The notes beneath the pieces were generated by a model, which worked only from the letters and a program-made list of their open reading frames with translations, searched no databases and was not told where the DNA came from. From IMG/VR virus record IMGVR_UViG_3300023179_000017, positions 1 to 64,000 of that record: a stretch of 64,000 nucleotides of DNA. The stretch is one strand, 5' to 3'. Every line of letters starts with the position of its first letter. The first letter of the stretch is position 1. Below, in pieces: positions 19,301 through 28,400 of the stretch. The position numbers and the translations under genes were made by a program. The DNA comes from a virus.

Positions 19301-19486
19301 GTCAGTGGCATTAATGCGATTGATCTAACCAACATCACGGTGAATCCACAGCCCTTATTAAATGGCACATTTGGAGTAGGAAGTAGCAGCAAAGGATGGA
19401 ACTCACTCTATTTGACGGATGTGATTACGGGAACGATTTATAAGTTAATTATGTCCAACGGTGTGCTACAGGTGGTGCCGGCATGA
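16379..19486 (+). CDS. Large tail fibre with beta-propeller-like middle
   Basis: 1035 residues from GTG 16379. The N-terminal 200 residues are beta-rich and adaptor-like. The region about 240-560 has repeated strands of the type 'P.I.ID..N..YVVY.Q' (for example FSVAIDSSNNLYVVYIQD, PQIVIDPQNFKTYIVYQS), which fits a beta-propeller. A later part (about 870-1035) resembles fibre-tip domains: YPSAISKLDQAL, then VEVYVNGLRQTLD.. and QPLLNGTFGVGSSSKGW ending LIMSNGVLQVVP. It could bind a host glycan or protein. The stop overlaps the next ATG by ATGA. Propeller and tip calls are from repeat pattern only. Confidence 0.6.
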   Translation: MAVKKVNGFSAPYRSATFQAESNSLVGRNGVIAMSGTVSSSGGVVTIPAFTAIQQGLIYSKDTATTLNIPPTLTAPYYVTVTAPTPINTDDLIFSFARTPNDITNTEVILGEWDGVEWRNLDKVSIDGTILDKESDHVNLSFVGPRSGLITSVVGGNYRNTPGFLVDKKGHSTELSSNAILPIPPNDVDFERVDRIIYRRPSDSVNRIGTRRFQLGCAYTSGDPTLYDTVLTSTTLVNQNPKVLVDSINSAHMFYAQGYGASFSIMYQKYAANRTTNLVAPLSIVTATTPNFSVAIDSSNNLYVVYIQDQNVKWVKTNNEGLILAGPITIDSRTTPCDNPQIVIDPQNFKTYIVYQSLLNPSNNQLFFTTRSLTGAQITPDVRLTNNSSNLINPSICINDDLMLYVAYEDNTAGQIYYTVLNDVGEELEAPQSISGSTSSESFGTLSHQASKPTIQVADNRELFVMFLQKKSANLTGVSIYHEGAAYQVNLLSQSENILNYAARVDSLMNDIHISYVQASRVDYAIVEAGAKVQNWQLSTSGGFSIALAKDTCGANVHVWSSPLAGTYSPIGALQTIRHIGPVAIAGVLNPLVLGANEFSLLVAGLTYTPVVGDQVTIAGSTKGNNGAKVVTRVTLKSILTPNDTYVVQVDSSFAAVESPCVAVVGQFAQPNGNSTSFVKSVANTNEARALRTEELSTDIILSRLSVPGPIILNYIPITGFGTNSDLFGMYGNINVDWSATMANALTMSAGLSIVDLTKNLIYTVTGGTFPMNEGDAIYVVLNGVNTTISPQVCPIQNLPYDQPIQVLGFVKLTEFNPHLFSVAGMGNLDVGEAIVLGQDLTTVLRARLGITGESTYQPYTSTTQISAGDNYPSAISKLDQALYTIMTDLPKEEYVLVTDPGGQTVFQAPTITWNSSNLIQDVEVYVNGLRQTLDTAGGNNEDFYKISDTQIQFSKVIPKNARVTFRTERTGGGVSGINAIDLTNITVNPQPLLNGTFGVGSSSKGWNSLYLTDVITGTIYKLIMSNGVLQVVPA

Positions 19487-20037
19487 CACAGCCAGTAAAA
19501 GGAAAAGCGTTTGTTTTAGATCCAGCCACTCCTTCGGAAATTCCGAATGGGTCGGTGTTTATTGATTCGACAAACTTAAATCAGCTTTCCTTAAAAGATA
19601 CATCAGGAAATGTTTCTGTGATTGGAGCTGGTATTAACCAAAACCTTTTTGTGAAACAAATGCAGGCGGGCGGATCATTTGGAATAAACCAACCACTATC
19701 AAAACGACCAGATGGTCGAGTGGTTCTTGCCGATTCGGATGGGGCCAATACCCAACAGCTTATCGGCTACTCACTCCAGATATCTCCTGGCAATAACGCT
19801 TTAGTAAATGTGCTCTTAGTAGGCGCGAACATTCTCGGGGCCGTGAATGGGCTAGGATTTGCCCCAGGTGACGATGTCTATATTAGCGAGACAGGAGGAT
19901 ATACGAACAATGTATCTTCCTTTAGCGGGGACAACGACAGCATCGTCAAAGTTGGAATCGCCGATTGTTCAGCAGGGGTGTCAAGCTCTGTGGCGACTGA
20001 TCTGGTAGTGTTCCCAGAAGTAATCGCTAAACCTTAA
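19483..20037 (+). CDS. Small fibre-associated beta-rich protein
   Basis: 184 residues starting by ATGA overlap with the long fibre. The N-terminus (GKAFVLDPATPSEIPNGSVFIDS) reads as an attachment segment with short beta strands, and the second half contains GLGFAPGDDVYISETGGYTN, a turn-rich strand motif used in fibre knobs and collar-like domains. No catalytic residues seen. The tight coupling to the fibre upstream and the fibre downstream (13-base gap with GGAGAAAG ribosome site) suggests a fibre accessory or tip protein. Function not otherwise recognised. Confidence 0.55.
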   Translation: MTQPVKGKAFVLDPATPSEIPNGSVFIDSTNLNQLSLKDTSGNVSVIGAGINQNLFVKQMQAGGSFGINQPLSKRPDGRVVLADSDGANTQQLIGYSLQISPGNNALVNVLLVGANILGAVNGLGFAPGDDVYISETGGYTNNVSSFSGDNDSIVKVGIADCSAGVSSSVATDLVVFPEVIAKP

Positions 20038-20050
20038 TTAGGAGAAAGAA

Positions 20051-21631
20051 ATGGCTAGCTTTGATTTATTAGTAGTAGAAGGAGGAAAGCAAAAGCGACG
20101 CTCTTCTAGTGCTCAAACAATCGATTTTGCCGCAATTAGACTTGGTTCAAGTAACCTCTTAGTAAAAGAAACAGGCGGAAAACTAGACCTTGGAAGTACA
20201 GAAATTGTTACTACCGCAGCACCTAGTTCTGACAATTCCGTCGTTACAAAATCTTACGTAGACTCTTTAGGATTTGGATTAAGAGACTTCAAAGAGTCAG
20301 TCAGAGTCCTTGCAACCAGTAACGTTCCCCTAACAGGTGGAGCCGCCCTTCAGATTGACGGAGTATTTGTCCAGAACGGAAACAGAATTTTATTAAACGG
20401 ACAAAACAGCGCTGATCAAAACGGAATTTATGTAGTGAGTGGAATTGGGACCGCTTACTCTTTAACCAGAGCCTCTGACGCTAATCAGAACTCTGGCGTC
20501 TCTACAACTTCTAGCGTATCAGCCGGCATGTTCTGTTTTGTCGAAGAAGGCGATACTTACTACACAAGCGGTTGGGTGCTATCCACTCAAAATCCGATTG
20601 TGTTAGGAACATCGAGCTTAGTCTTCGTACAGTTCTCTGGCGCAGGAATGATTGTTGCCGGAAACGGGTTAACCAAAAACGGAAACGTGATTGATGCCAA
20701 TCCTAGCGACGCTTCTATCACGGTAGGAGCCGATGGCTTTAATGTGACAAGAGACCCGGCAGGAGCAATCGCTCTTGGGAACTCGGGGATTAAAGTAAAT
20801 CTAGAATTAATCAACCCATCTCTTCAAATCGCTACTAACCAGCTTGGAGTAAAATTAGACGGTGCTGGCGCAGTTGTTGCCGGTGCTAGCGGTGTTGGTA
20901 TCAATCTCGAACAACTTAACCCATCTCTTCAAATCGCTACTAACCAGCTTGGAGTAAAATTAGACGGTGCTGGCGCAGTCGTTGCCGGTGCTAGCGGTGT
21001 TGGAGTCAACGTAGATGGCAGTTCATTAGCTATTTCGACAAATGCCCTTACATTAAAAATCAAATCAGGGGCCCCTCTTGCAAAAGACGTCAACGGCGTT
21101 TCTGTAACGGTAGACGGGCGGTCTGTAGATGTAAGCTCAAGCCAACTTGTTGTAAAAACAGACCCCGCAAGCGTTCTTTCTAAAAGTGATTTAGGTCTTT
21201 CGGTGGGTGTGGACAACGACACCGTACAAGTAAGCTCTAACTCCCTTGCAGTCAAATACACAAAGTCTGTTCTTAATAGCACAGGAAGTTCGATAGGGTC
21301 TAACAAGCTTGTATCGCTCTCTTTGTCTGGAACAGATATCGTAGGTGAACTCTCTTCAAGGCAGGATTCAAGCCTTTGGCAAAAAAGTGTGGGGATTACT
21401 GCTAGCACTATCTCTAATGGGGCCTCAGGTCCAGTGGTCGTTAGAAGGGGTGCGATTGTAGGTGGGTTTACTGGGTTAGACACAGGAAAAAAATATTACG
21501 TGAATGCATCTGGAAATATTGGTCTTTATTCAGATATATCCTATTCGGAAGGGGAAATAGTCTACTCAGTCGGTAGAGCTTATAGCCCAACAGAATTGGT
21601 CTTTGATCCACAATTTGAGTTTGAATATTAA
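20051..21631 (+). CDS. Tail fibre with tandem 35-residue repeats
   Basis: 526 residues. Residues 70-200 contain YVDSLGFGLRDFKESVRVLA followed by IDGVFVQNGNRILLNGQ and NGIYVVSG, the phage fibre domain often written 'VR.AT..N..L.G...IDGV....GDRVLL..Q....NGIY'. Residues about 250-320 hold two near-identical 35-residue units (NPSLQIATNQLGVKLDG, then AGAVVAGASGVG), encoded by an 86-base repeat at 20813-20898 and 20918-21003. More diverged units follow. The C-terminus is a beta tip with GKKYYVNASGNIGLY. This is a trimer-type shaft with a small head; receptor not predictable. Confidence 0.7.
   Translation: MASFDLLVVEGGKQKRRSSSAQTIDFAAIRLGSSNLLVKETGGKLDLGSTEIVTTAAPSSDNSVVTKSYVDSLGFGLRDFKESVRVLATSNVPLTGGAALQIDGVFVQNGNRILLNGQNSADQNGIYVVSGIGTAYSLTRASDANQNSGVSTTSSVSAGMFCFVEEGDTYYTSGWVLSTQNPIVLGTSSLVFVQFSGAGMIVAGNGLTKNGNVIDANPSDASITVGADGFNVTRDPAGAIALGNSGIKVNLELINPSLQIATNQLGVKLDGAGAVVAGASGVGINLEQLNPSLQIATNQLGVKLDGAGAVVAGASGVGVNVDGSSLAISTNALTLKIKSGAPLAKDVNGVSVTVDGRSVDVSSSQLVVKTDPASVLSKSDLGLSVGVDNDTVQVSSNSLAVKYTKSVLNSTGSSIGSNKLVSLSLSGTDIVGELSSRQDSSLWQKSVGITASTISNGASGPVVVRRGAIVGGFTGLDTGKKYYVNASGNIGLYSDISYSEGEIVYSVGRAYSPTELVFDPQFEFEY
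20813..21003 (+). repeat. Tandem 105-base-period repeat in fibre gene
   Basis: An 86-base segment at 20813-20898 recurs at 20918-21003 with one visible difference (gcagttgtt versus gcagtcgtt), giving a 105-base period that matches 35 codons. It encodes the repeated shaft unit of the fibre. The near-identity at DNA level suggests recent duplication or homogenisation, and a site where unit number could vary. Confidence 0.85.
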
Positions 21632-21639
21632 GGATTAAA

Positions 21640-22023
21640 ATGGCTTTCAAGGTTCTTCTCATAGACGAGGTTACGGGTAAATTGAAGCGAGGTGAAAACC
21701 TGCCTTCTACGTACTTGTCTTTAGGGGGGAAAATGGTTTTAAGCGCAAGATCAATTTCTGTTAATGCAATTATTGAATCTTCCGATTATTATATAGGGGT
21801 AAATTCTTCTAATAGTCCAATTACAGTCACGTTACCAGATTTATCCGAAGTTGAGCCCGGACAAGAATTCGTTATCAAAGACGAAGGTGGGCAAGCGGGG
21901 ATAAATAAAATCACCGTCGATGGAAATGGCGCCCTGATCGATGGCAGCTCCAGCTTCCAGATTGCGGCTCCCAGAGATGCGATTAAATGCATCGCTCGGG
22001 ATTCGTTCTGGTCGATTATTTAA
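21640..22023 (+). CDS. Short fibre-tip protein
   Basis: 127 residues. The second half (VTLPDLSEVEPGQEFVIKDEG, then INKITVDGNGALIDGSSSFQI and a final strand ending FWSII) is a small beta domain that recurs at the extreme C-terminus of the two long coiled-coil fibres downstream (TIDGASSFQLKAP and TIDGAAYFDMKAP). Here it exists almost alone behind a short N-terminal segment. It could be a detachable or exchangeable fibre tip or a chaperone-like copy. Ribosome site AAGGA upstream of ATG 21640. Confidence 0.6.
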   Translation: MAFKVLLIDEVTGKLKRGENLPSTYLSLGGKMVLSARSISVNAIIESSDYYIGVNSSNSPITVTLPDLSEVEPGQEFVIKDEGGQAGINKITVDGNGALIDGSSSFQIAAPRDAIKCIARDSFWSII

Positions 22024-22047
22024 AACTAAAAATAAAAGGAATAAAAA

Positions 22048-24786
22048 ATGGCCTTTATTAAAAATACTGATGTCCTCGTAGAGGGCCTTAGTAATAAATT
22101 CTTCACGAATGAGCGCGCAAAAAGTGCCGTTCAGACGGATTTGAATTCGTTAAGCGGGTCTATTACAGGGGAACAAGCTGCCAGACAATCGGCTGTCTCT
22201 GGTATTAATTCTCGTTTGGGTTCACTCGAAGCAGATTCGGTAACTAGAACTTATGTCGACGGACAAGCTTCCGGACTCGATGCTCGTTTAGATTCTTTAG
22301 AATCTGACTCGGTCACTAAAACATATGTCGATGGCCAGGTCTCCGGACTTGACTCTCGATTGGATATTATCGAAGGACCAAGCGGGCAAGCAGGGTCAAT
22401 CGCAAAAGCATTGGTCGATGCTAAGTCTTACACCGATCAAGAAATCTCGGCCCTTGTTGATTCCGCTCCTGAAGTATTAAATACTTTAAAAGAATTAGCT
22501 GATGCTCTGTCAGGCGATGCAAGCTTTGCTTCTACCATCGCTGGACAGATTGGTTCCTTAAGTGGAGCTATCAGCACAGAAATTGGTAACAGACAGTCTG
22601 ATGTATCTGGTCTTGATGCAAGACTGGATTCTTTAGAAGCTGATCCAGTTACTAAATCTTATGTAGACGGACAAGCCTCAGGTCTTGATGCAAGACTTGA
22701 TTCTTTAGAAGCTGATGCAACCACCAAAGCTTACGTTGATGGACAGGTCTCAGGACTTGATGCAAGACTGGATTCTTTAGAAGCTGATCCAGTTACTAAA
22801 GCTTATGTCGATGGCGCAGTCAGCGGAGAACAGTCTGCTCGTCAATCGGCAGACCAAGCATTGAGCGGAGCAATCACTGGTGAGCAAGCTGCTCGTCAAG
22901 CTGATGTCTCAGGACTCGATTCCCGTATCGATGCTCTCGAAGCAGATCCAGTTACAAAAGCATACGTAGATGGAGCTATCTCTGGTGAGCAGTCGGCTCG
23001 TCAATCAGCAGACCAAGCTCTTTCTGGGGCCATCACTGGTGAGATTGCCGCTCGCCAAGCAGATGTATCAGGTCTCGATGCAAGACTCGATGTCATCGAA
23101 GGGCCAAGCGGACAAGCCGGATCTATTGCTAAAGCATTAGTTGATGCTAAAGCATATACCGATCAGGAAGTCTCAGCTCTGGTTGACTCTGCACCAGAAG
23201 TGCTAAACACATTGAAAGAATTGGCAGATGCCCTTTCTGGAGATGCGCATTTTGCATCGACCGTTGCAGGACAGATTGGTTCCTTAAGTGGGGCGATTAG
23301 TTCTGAAATCGGAAACCGACAATCGGATGTCTCAGGTCTCGATGCAAGACTCGATGCACTTGAAGCTGATCCAGTTACAAGAGCATACGTAGATGGAGCT
23401 ATCTCTGGTGAGCAGTCCGCAAGAGTGGCAGCAGATCTAACTTTCTTTAAATTAGATGGCAGCCGAACAATTACTGGTAAATCAACCATTCAGTATTCTT
23501 CTTCTTCAAGCTCCGAAAGAGCTTTTTTAGTAGACGGGCTAAGTGGTTCTCAAGTTATGAGCTCAGTAAGAGCAAGCAGTAATTCAGGAGTTCCTACTCT
23601 TGGAATTGAAAGATCCAGAGACAACGCTGGAACACCAGATTACCTCTTAAACGGAGATGCGATTGGTCAAGTTGGTTTTAGAGCGTGGGATGGAAGTGGT
23701 TATAGCACTGGCGCAGCAAGAATTTTTGCTTATGCCATTGAAAACCACACCTCTTCTGCCCGTGGAACCAAAATGCTATTCCAAGCAACAGCAGCTGGTG
23801 GGACTACTAAATCGGATGTAATGGCTTTGTTTGGCGACAAAGTAGAAATGTACAAAGACGTATCCGTGTCTGGTAACGTATCCGTGTCTGGTAAACAAAC
23901 CGTATCTTATTCCACTAACAGCTCATCGGAATACCAGCTATTGGTTGACAGTCTAACTGGTCAAAGAGCAAACATGGCTCTTAGAAATAGCCAGAATGCA
24001 GCAGCCGATGGTAGTATTTTGATTGCTTTTGAGCGTTCAAGAGATAACTCAGGAACCCCAGACTACCTTCAGTCAGGTGACTCTTTAGGAAATTTTGCCT
24101 TCAGAGTGTGGACTGGAAGCGGTTATTCTGGAAGAGCCCAAGTAGCTGGATTGGCAACCGAACAACATACTAATGCTGCTCAAGGAGCTAAGCTAGTTCT
24201 TAGAGCTACTCCAAGTGGTAGTACAACTAGAGCAGATGTTTTGGAAATTTACGGTGATAAAGTAAATTTCTTAAAATCTGCTGAAGTTCCAGTAGACTGG
24301 TCTCTTTCTCGTCCAGCTGACAACGCAAACGCTCGTGGATATGCAAAAATGATTTTTGCAGATTTCACTGATCCTTCTTCAAACAATCAAACTCAAATCA
24401 AGTTTGATTTAAGAAGAAATTCAAGCGATGCGACAGAGCGGCTACCTTTAACTCTACAGACTGATCACGCCATTTTTGGTCGTGGTTTTTCTTATAGAAT
24501 TATTCGCAAATCTGCGAATTACACAGTACCTAACAGCGAACCTATGCAAGTAGCTCAAGCCGTAAACATCACTTACACGCTGCCAGTAGCCCCTATTCAG
24601 GGCCAAGTACATGCGTTTAAGGACGGCACTGGAAGCTGCAACAATAGTAATCGAATTACTATTCAAGCAAACTCCGGTTTAGTAGGATCGACGATTGATG
24701 GTGCTTCGTCATTCCAACTAAAAGCTCCTTATGAGTCTGTTAGTATGATGTACGACAGCACATTAAATATGTGGCTGTTAATGTAA
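22048..24786 (+). CDS. Long coiled-coil tail fibre A
   Basis: 912 residues. The N-terminus (FIKNTDVLVEGLSNKFFTNE) is shared with fibre B at 25492. Residues about 30-470 are trimeric-coiled-coil type repeats of SGLDARLDSLEAD.. followed by TKAYVDGQ, with seven YVDG units, plus two GEQSARQSADQALSGAITGE units and two copies of an ALVDAKAYTDQE / LKELADALSGD segment. Residues about 480-730 contain two tandem copies of a beta domain with ERSRDNAGTPDYL / ERSRDNSGTPDYL and a GDKVEMYKD-type end. The C-terminal about 70 residues are the shared tip (IDGASSFQLKAPYESVSMM). A strong terminator follows. Confidence 0.8.
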   Translation: MAFIKNTDVLVEGLSNKFFTNERAKSAVQTDLNSLSGSITGEQAARQSAVSGINSRLGSLEADSVTRTYVDGQASGLDARLDSLESDSVTKTYVDGQVSGLDSRLDIIEGPSGQAGSIAKALVDAKSYTDQEISALVDSAPEVLNTLKELADALSGDASFASTIAGQIGSLSGAISTEIGNRQSDVSGLDARLDSLEADPVTKSYVDGQASGLDARLDSLEADATTKAYVDGQVSGLDARLDSLEADPVTKAYVDGAVSGEQSARQSADQALSGAITGEQAARQADVSGLDSRIDALEADPVTKAYVDGAISGEQSARQSADQALSGAITGEIAARQADVSGLDARLDVIEGPSGQAGSIAKALVDAKAYTDQEVSALVDSAPEVLNTLKELADALSGDAHFASTVAGQIGSLSGAISSEIGNRQSDVSGLDARLDALEADPVTRAYVDGAISGEQSARVAADLTFFKLDGSRTITGKSTIQYSSSSSSERAFLVDGLSGSQVMSSVRASSNSGVPTLGIERSRDNAGTPDYLLNGDAIGQVGFRAWDGSGYSTGAARIFAYAIENHTSSARGTKMLFQATAAGGTTKSDVMALFGDKVEMYKDVSVSGNVSVSGKQTVSYSTNSSSEYQLLVDSLTGQRANMALRNSQNAAADGSILIAFERSRDNSGTPDYLQSGDSLGNFAFRVWTGSGYSGRAQVAGLATEQHTNAAQGAKLVLRATPSGSTTRADVLEIYGDKVNFLKSAEVPVDWSLSRPADNANARGYAKMIFADFTDPSSNNQTQIKFDLRRNSSDATERLPLTLQTDHAIFGRGFSYRIIRKSANYTVPNSEPMQVAQAVNITYTLPVAPIQGQVHAFKDGTGSCNNSNRITIQANSGLVGSTIDGASSFQLKAPYESVSMMYDSTLNMWLLM
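23071..23372 (+). repeat. 302-base near-identical copy shared with fibre B (copy 1)
   Basis: This segment of fibre A is repeated at 27823-28124 in fibre B (offset 4752) with a single difference that I could find by eye, at 23166 (g) versus 27918 (a). Flanking parts of the two genes encode similar proteins but differ at many synonymous positions, so the identical block is best explained by a recent recombination or gene-conversion event. Confidence 0.9.
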
Positions 24787-24796
24787 TAGACCATTC

Positions 24797-24832
24797 TCCC
24801 GGGGCCGCAATACGCAGCCCCGGGGGTTTTTA
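24797..24832 (+). terminator. Rho-independent terminator after fibre A
   Basis: The stem TCCCGGGGC pairs with GCCCCGGGG around a loop of about 11 bases (cgcaatacgca) and is followed by TTTTT at 24827-24831. The GC-rich stem with U-tract is a typical intrinsic terminator and closes the tail/fibre transcript that runs from the left edge. Confidence 0.9.
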
Positions 24833-24833
24833 T

Positions 24834-24953
24834 ATGGATATAGAAAAAACAATCAGAATGGCTTACCATTTAAGTGGTATTATTACTTTTTTTGTTTTTA
24901 TTTTTGGTGTTTTTAAGTTTTTAAAAATAATAGAAGGAAACCACTTACCATGA
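24834..24953 (+). CDS. 39-residue single-span membrane protein
   Basis: A short frame starts at ATG 24834, just after the terminator U-tract, and ends with an ATGA overlap on the next gene. The product begins MDIEKTIRMAYH and then has one clear membrane segment (about residues 13-34: LSGIITFFVFIFGVFKFLKII). There is no good ribosome site other than G's in the terminator stem, which would be blocked on read-through RNA. The ATGA coupling and the intact membrane helix support a real gene. Function unknown; small single-span proteins of this type can be lysis regulators or membrane anchors. Confidence 0.5.
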   Translation: MDIEKTIRMAYHLSGIITFFVFIFGVFKFLKIIEGNHLP

Positions 24954-25327
24954 AGCTGGCATCAATAGTTAATCCAAAGTTCACAGTTTGTTTTGATAAA
25001 CTATTAAAAGAAGAATTACCAATTCTGACTGCTTACAAACTAAAAAAAATAACCTCTATTGTTGAGTCAGAACAAAAAAAGTTTGAAGAGCTACGACAAG
25101 AATTAGTAAAAAAGTTTTCCAAAAAAAACAAAAAAGGAGAACCCCACAAAAATGAAGGCGGGTTTTATTCTGTAGATAAAGATAAAATGGAAGATTTTTT
25201 AAAAGAATTAAAAACTTTGTTAGATGTTGAAGTGGAAGTTCCAAAAATAAAAATTTCTGATCTTGGAAACGAGCTCAAAATAAGCGCAGAGCAAGCGATT
25301 GCTTTAGATGGTATTTTAGAAGAATAA
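24950..25327 (+). CDS. DUF1617-like phage protein
   Basis: 125 residues, Lys/Glu-rich, helical. The pattern 'F..LL...LP...AYKL.KI...VE.E...FE..R..L..K', followed by GGFYSVD and a terminal segment with VEVEVPKIKISDLGNELKIS, agrees with my memory of the DUF1617 phage family, which is linked to tail genes in other phages. It starts by ATGA overlap with the small membrane protein. A/T-rich codon use (long runs of A) differs from the neighbouring fibre genes and may indicate separate acquisition. Biochemical role not known. Confidence 0.55.
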   Translation: MKLASIVNPKFTVCFDKLLKEELPILTAYKLKKITSIVESEQKKFEELRQELVKKFSKKNKKGEPHKNEGGFYSVDKDKMEDFLKELKTLLDVEVEVPKIKISDLGNELKISAEQAIALDGILEE

Positions 25328-25343
25328 AGTTTTATTGTAGTCT

Positions 25344-25491
25344 TGCTAAATAATTCGCACTGTCAGTAAAGATGCGTGGCTGTCCACTTTATAGTGAACA
25401 TAGCGAAATGGTAAAGTTGATGTGTATTATAACTGCCGGTTATAAAATTGTTTTTATTTTTTACTGGTAAAAAAAATAAAAGGAAAAATAA
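25344..25491 (+). other. Untranslated gap with possible promoter and small hairpins
   Basis: The gap before fibre B holds a weak extended -10 candidate (TGCTAAATA at 25344-25352). After it come several short inverted repeats: GTGG/CCAC and CACT/AGTG near 25375-25397, and TATAAC/GTTATA at 25428-25444. The last is followed by a T-rich run, which could be a weak AU-rich terminator. A ribosome site AAGGAAAAA precedes ATG 25492. No coding frame or tRNA seen. Confidence 0.35.
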
Positions 25492-28400
25492 ATGTCTTTT
25501 ATAAAAAATACCGATGATTTTTTTGAGGGGCTTAGTAATAAATTTTTTACAAATGAGCGCGTTAAAAGCGCGGTTGAATCTGATTTAAACTCGTTAAGCG
25601 GTTCTATTACTGGCGAACAAGCCGCACGTCAATCAGATGTGTCAGGGCTTGATTCGAGACTTGATATTATCGAAGGGCCGAGTGGACAAGAGGGGTCAAT
25701 TGCAAAGGCATTAGTTGATGCCAAGTCTTACACTGATCAAGAAATTTCTGCTCTTGTGGGATCTGCTCCTGAAATTTTAGATACCCTTCAAGAACTATCC
25801 GAAGCTCTCTCTGGTGATGCAAGCTTTGCTCAAACTATCGCAGGTCAGATTAGCTCCTTAAGTGGTGCAATCGGAAGCGAAAGTGGAGCACGAGAAGCCG
25901 CTATCACTGGTCTTGACGCACGATTGGATATTATCGAAGGTCCAAGTGGACAAGCCGGATCAATTGAGAAGGCTCTGGCCGATGCAAAGTCTTACGCTGA
26001 TACTGGGCTTGCTGGAAAAGTAGACGTTACTGTCAACTATGATATCCGGCCTGGTATTTATAGTGGCGGTAGCAAAAGCGCAAACTTCCAGATTGATTTT
26101 GCAAACGGACCGACTCAAAAATTTACTCTGCAATCTAACGTCACGGTCACATTTGCAAATCCAGTAGCTGGCGGTATTTATACTTTACAACTAGTTCAAG
26201 ACGGAACTGGTAGCAGACAAATTACATGGCCTCAAATTACTTGGGCTAATGGTTCTGCACCACACTTGTCATCTGCTGGTAAAGTTGACTTCATTCAAAT
26301 GTGGTATGACGGCACCACCTATTATGGTGACTACCAACTAGCTGACGTTACGTTTGCTACAACAGCTGCATTGTCAGCTGAAGCAAGCGGACTTGATGCT
26401 CGTTTAGATTTGTTGGAAGCTGACCCGACTACCAAGAGTTATGTAGACGAAGCTATCTCCGGTGAACAATCTGCAAGAGCTGCTGATGTCTCAGGACTTG
26501 ATGCACGAATCGACGCGCTTGAAGCAGATCCTACTACGAAGGCGTATGTAGACGGTGTTGCTTCTGGTCTCGATGCAAGACTCGATTCTTTAGAAGCTGA
26601 CCCAACTACTAAAGCATACGTAGATGGTGCAGTCTCTGGTGAGCAGTCCGCCCGTCAATCGGCAGACCAAGCTCTTTCTGGAGCCATCACTGGCGAGATT
26701 GCTGCTCGTGAAGCGGCAGTTTCTGGTCTTGATTCCAGAATCGATGCTCTTGAAGCCGATCCTACTACTAAAGCATATGTAGACGGTGTTGCTTCCGGAC
26801 TTGATGCGAGATTGGATTCTCTCGAAGCTGACCCTGTTACAAAAGCTTATGTTGATGGTCAAGCTTCTGGTTTAGATGCAAGACTCGATGTCATCGAGGG
26901 ACCAAGTGGACAAGCCGGATCGATTGCTAAAGCGTTAGTAGACGCTAAAGCTTACACCGATCAGGAAGTCTCGGCTCTTGTAAATTCTGCACCTGAAGTT
27001 CTTAACACTTTAAAAGAGTTGGCAGATGCCCTCTCTGGTGATGCAAGTTTTGCATCGACCATTGCAGGACAAATCGGCTCTTTGAGTGGCGCTATCAGCA
27101 CTGAGATTGGAAACCGCCAATCGGATGTTTCAGGTCTTGATGCAAGACTAGACGCTCTCGAAGCTGACCCGACTACCAAGTCTTATGTCGACGGACAAGT
27201 ATCTGGGCTCGATTCACGAATTGATTCGTTGGAATTCGACTCAGTAACTAAAGCCTACGTCGACGGAGCTATCTCCGGAGAACAAGCCGCTCGTGTAGCG
27301 GATGTTTCCGGTTTAGATGCTCGTTTGGATGCCCTAGAAGCTGATCCTACTACAAAAGCATATGTAGATGGCGCAGTCTCTGGCGAACAAACACGGGCTC
27401 AGGGAGTTGAGCAATCGCTTAGCGGCGCAATCACTGGGGAACAAGCAGCTAGAGAAGCTGCAGTCTCCGGTCTTGATGCTCGCTTAGATGCTCTTGAGTC
27501 TGATCCAACTACGAAAGCGTATGTAGACGGTCAGGTATCAGGACTCGATTCCCGTATCGATGCTCTTGAAGCAGATCCGGTAACTAAAGCGTATGTAGAC
27601 GGAGCTATCTCTGGTGAGCAGTCAGCTCGTCAAGCAGACGTCTCTGGACTGGATGCTCGCTTAGATGCTCTCGAAGCAGATCCTACTACGAAGTCTTACG
27701 TCGACGGAGCTATCTCTGGTGAGCAATCCGCTCGCCAAGCAGATGTCTCAGGTCTTGATGCAAGACTTGATTCCTTGGAAGCTGACCCAGTAACCAAGTC
27801 ATACGTAGATGGACAGGCTTCGGGTCTCGATGCAAGACTCGATGTCATCGAAGGGCCAAGCGGACAAGCCGGATCTATTGCTAAAGCATTAGTTGATGCT
27901 AAAGCATATACCGATCAAGAAGTCTCAGCTCTGGTTGACTCTGCACCAGAAGTGCTAAACACATTGAAAGAATTGGCAGATGCCCTTTCTGGAGATGCGC
28001 ATTTTGCATCGACCGTTGCAGGACAGATTGGTTCCTTAAGTGGGGCGATTAGTTCTGAAATCGGAAACCGACAATCGGATGTCTCAGGTCTCGATGCAAG
28101 ACTCGATGCACTTGAAGCTGATCCGACTACTAAGGCATATGTTGACGGTGTTGCTTCAGGACTTGATGCGAGATTGGATTCGCTTGAAGCTGATCCGACT
28201 ACTAAAGCATACGTAGATGGACAGGTCTCCGGACTCGATTCCAGAATCGATGCTCTTGAAGGTGTCACTGGAATGGCAACGGAAGCTTATGTCGATGCCG
28301 AGGTACTTGAACAAGCGAAGTTCTTCGTTTCTGGTCAAGTAAGCTCGTTCTCTTCGAACACAAGCATCCAGTTCGGAACTTCGATGAGCCCTGGAACGCA

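Noticed and set aside
20929-21483. 184-codon minus-strand frame in the fibre gene
   Set aside because: Shadow of the repetitive plus-strand fibre; composition is Pro/Thr/Leu-rich without any domain, and no start signal.
24771-24833. Longer version of the 39-residue protein starting inside the fibre gene
   Set aside because: The extra part would span the terminator and has no ribosome site; ATG 24834 gives a sensible membrane protein.
27915-28268. Minus-strand frames in the coiled-coil fibres
   Set aside because: They recur wherever the plus-strand repeat occurs and are by-products of repeat codons.
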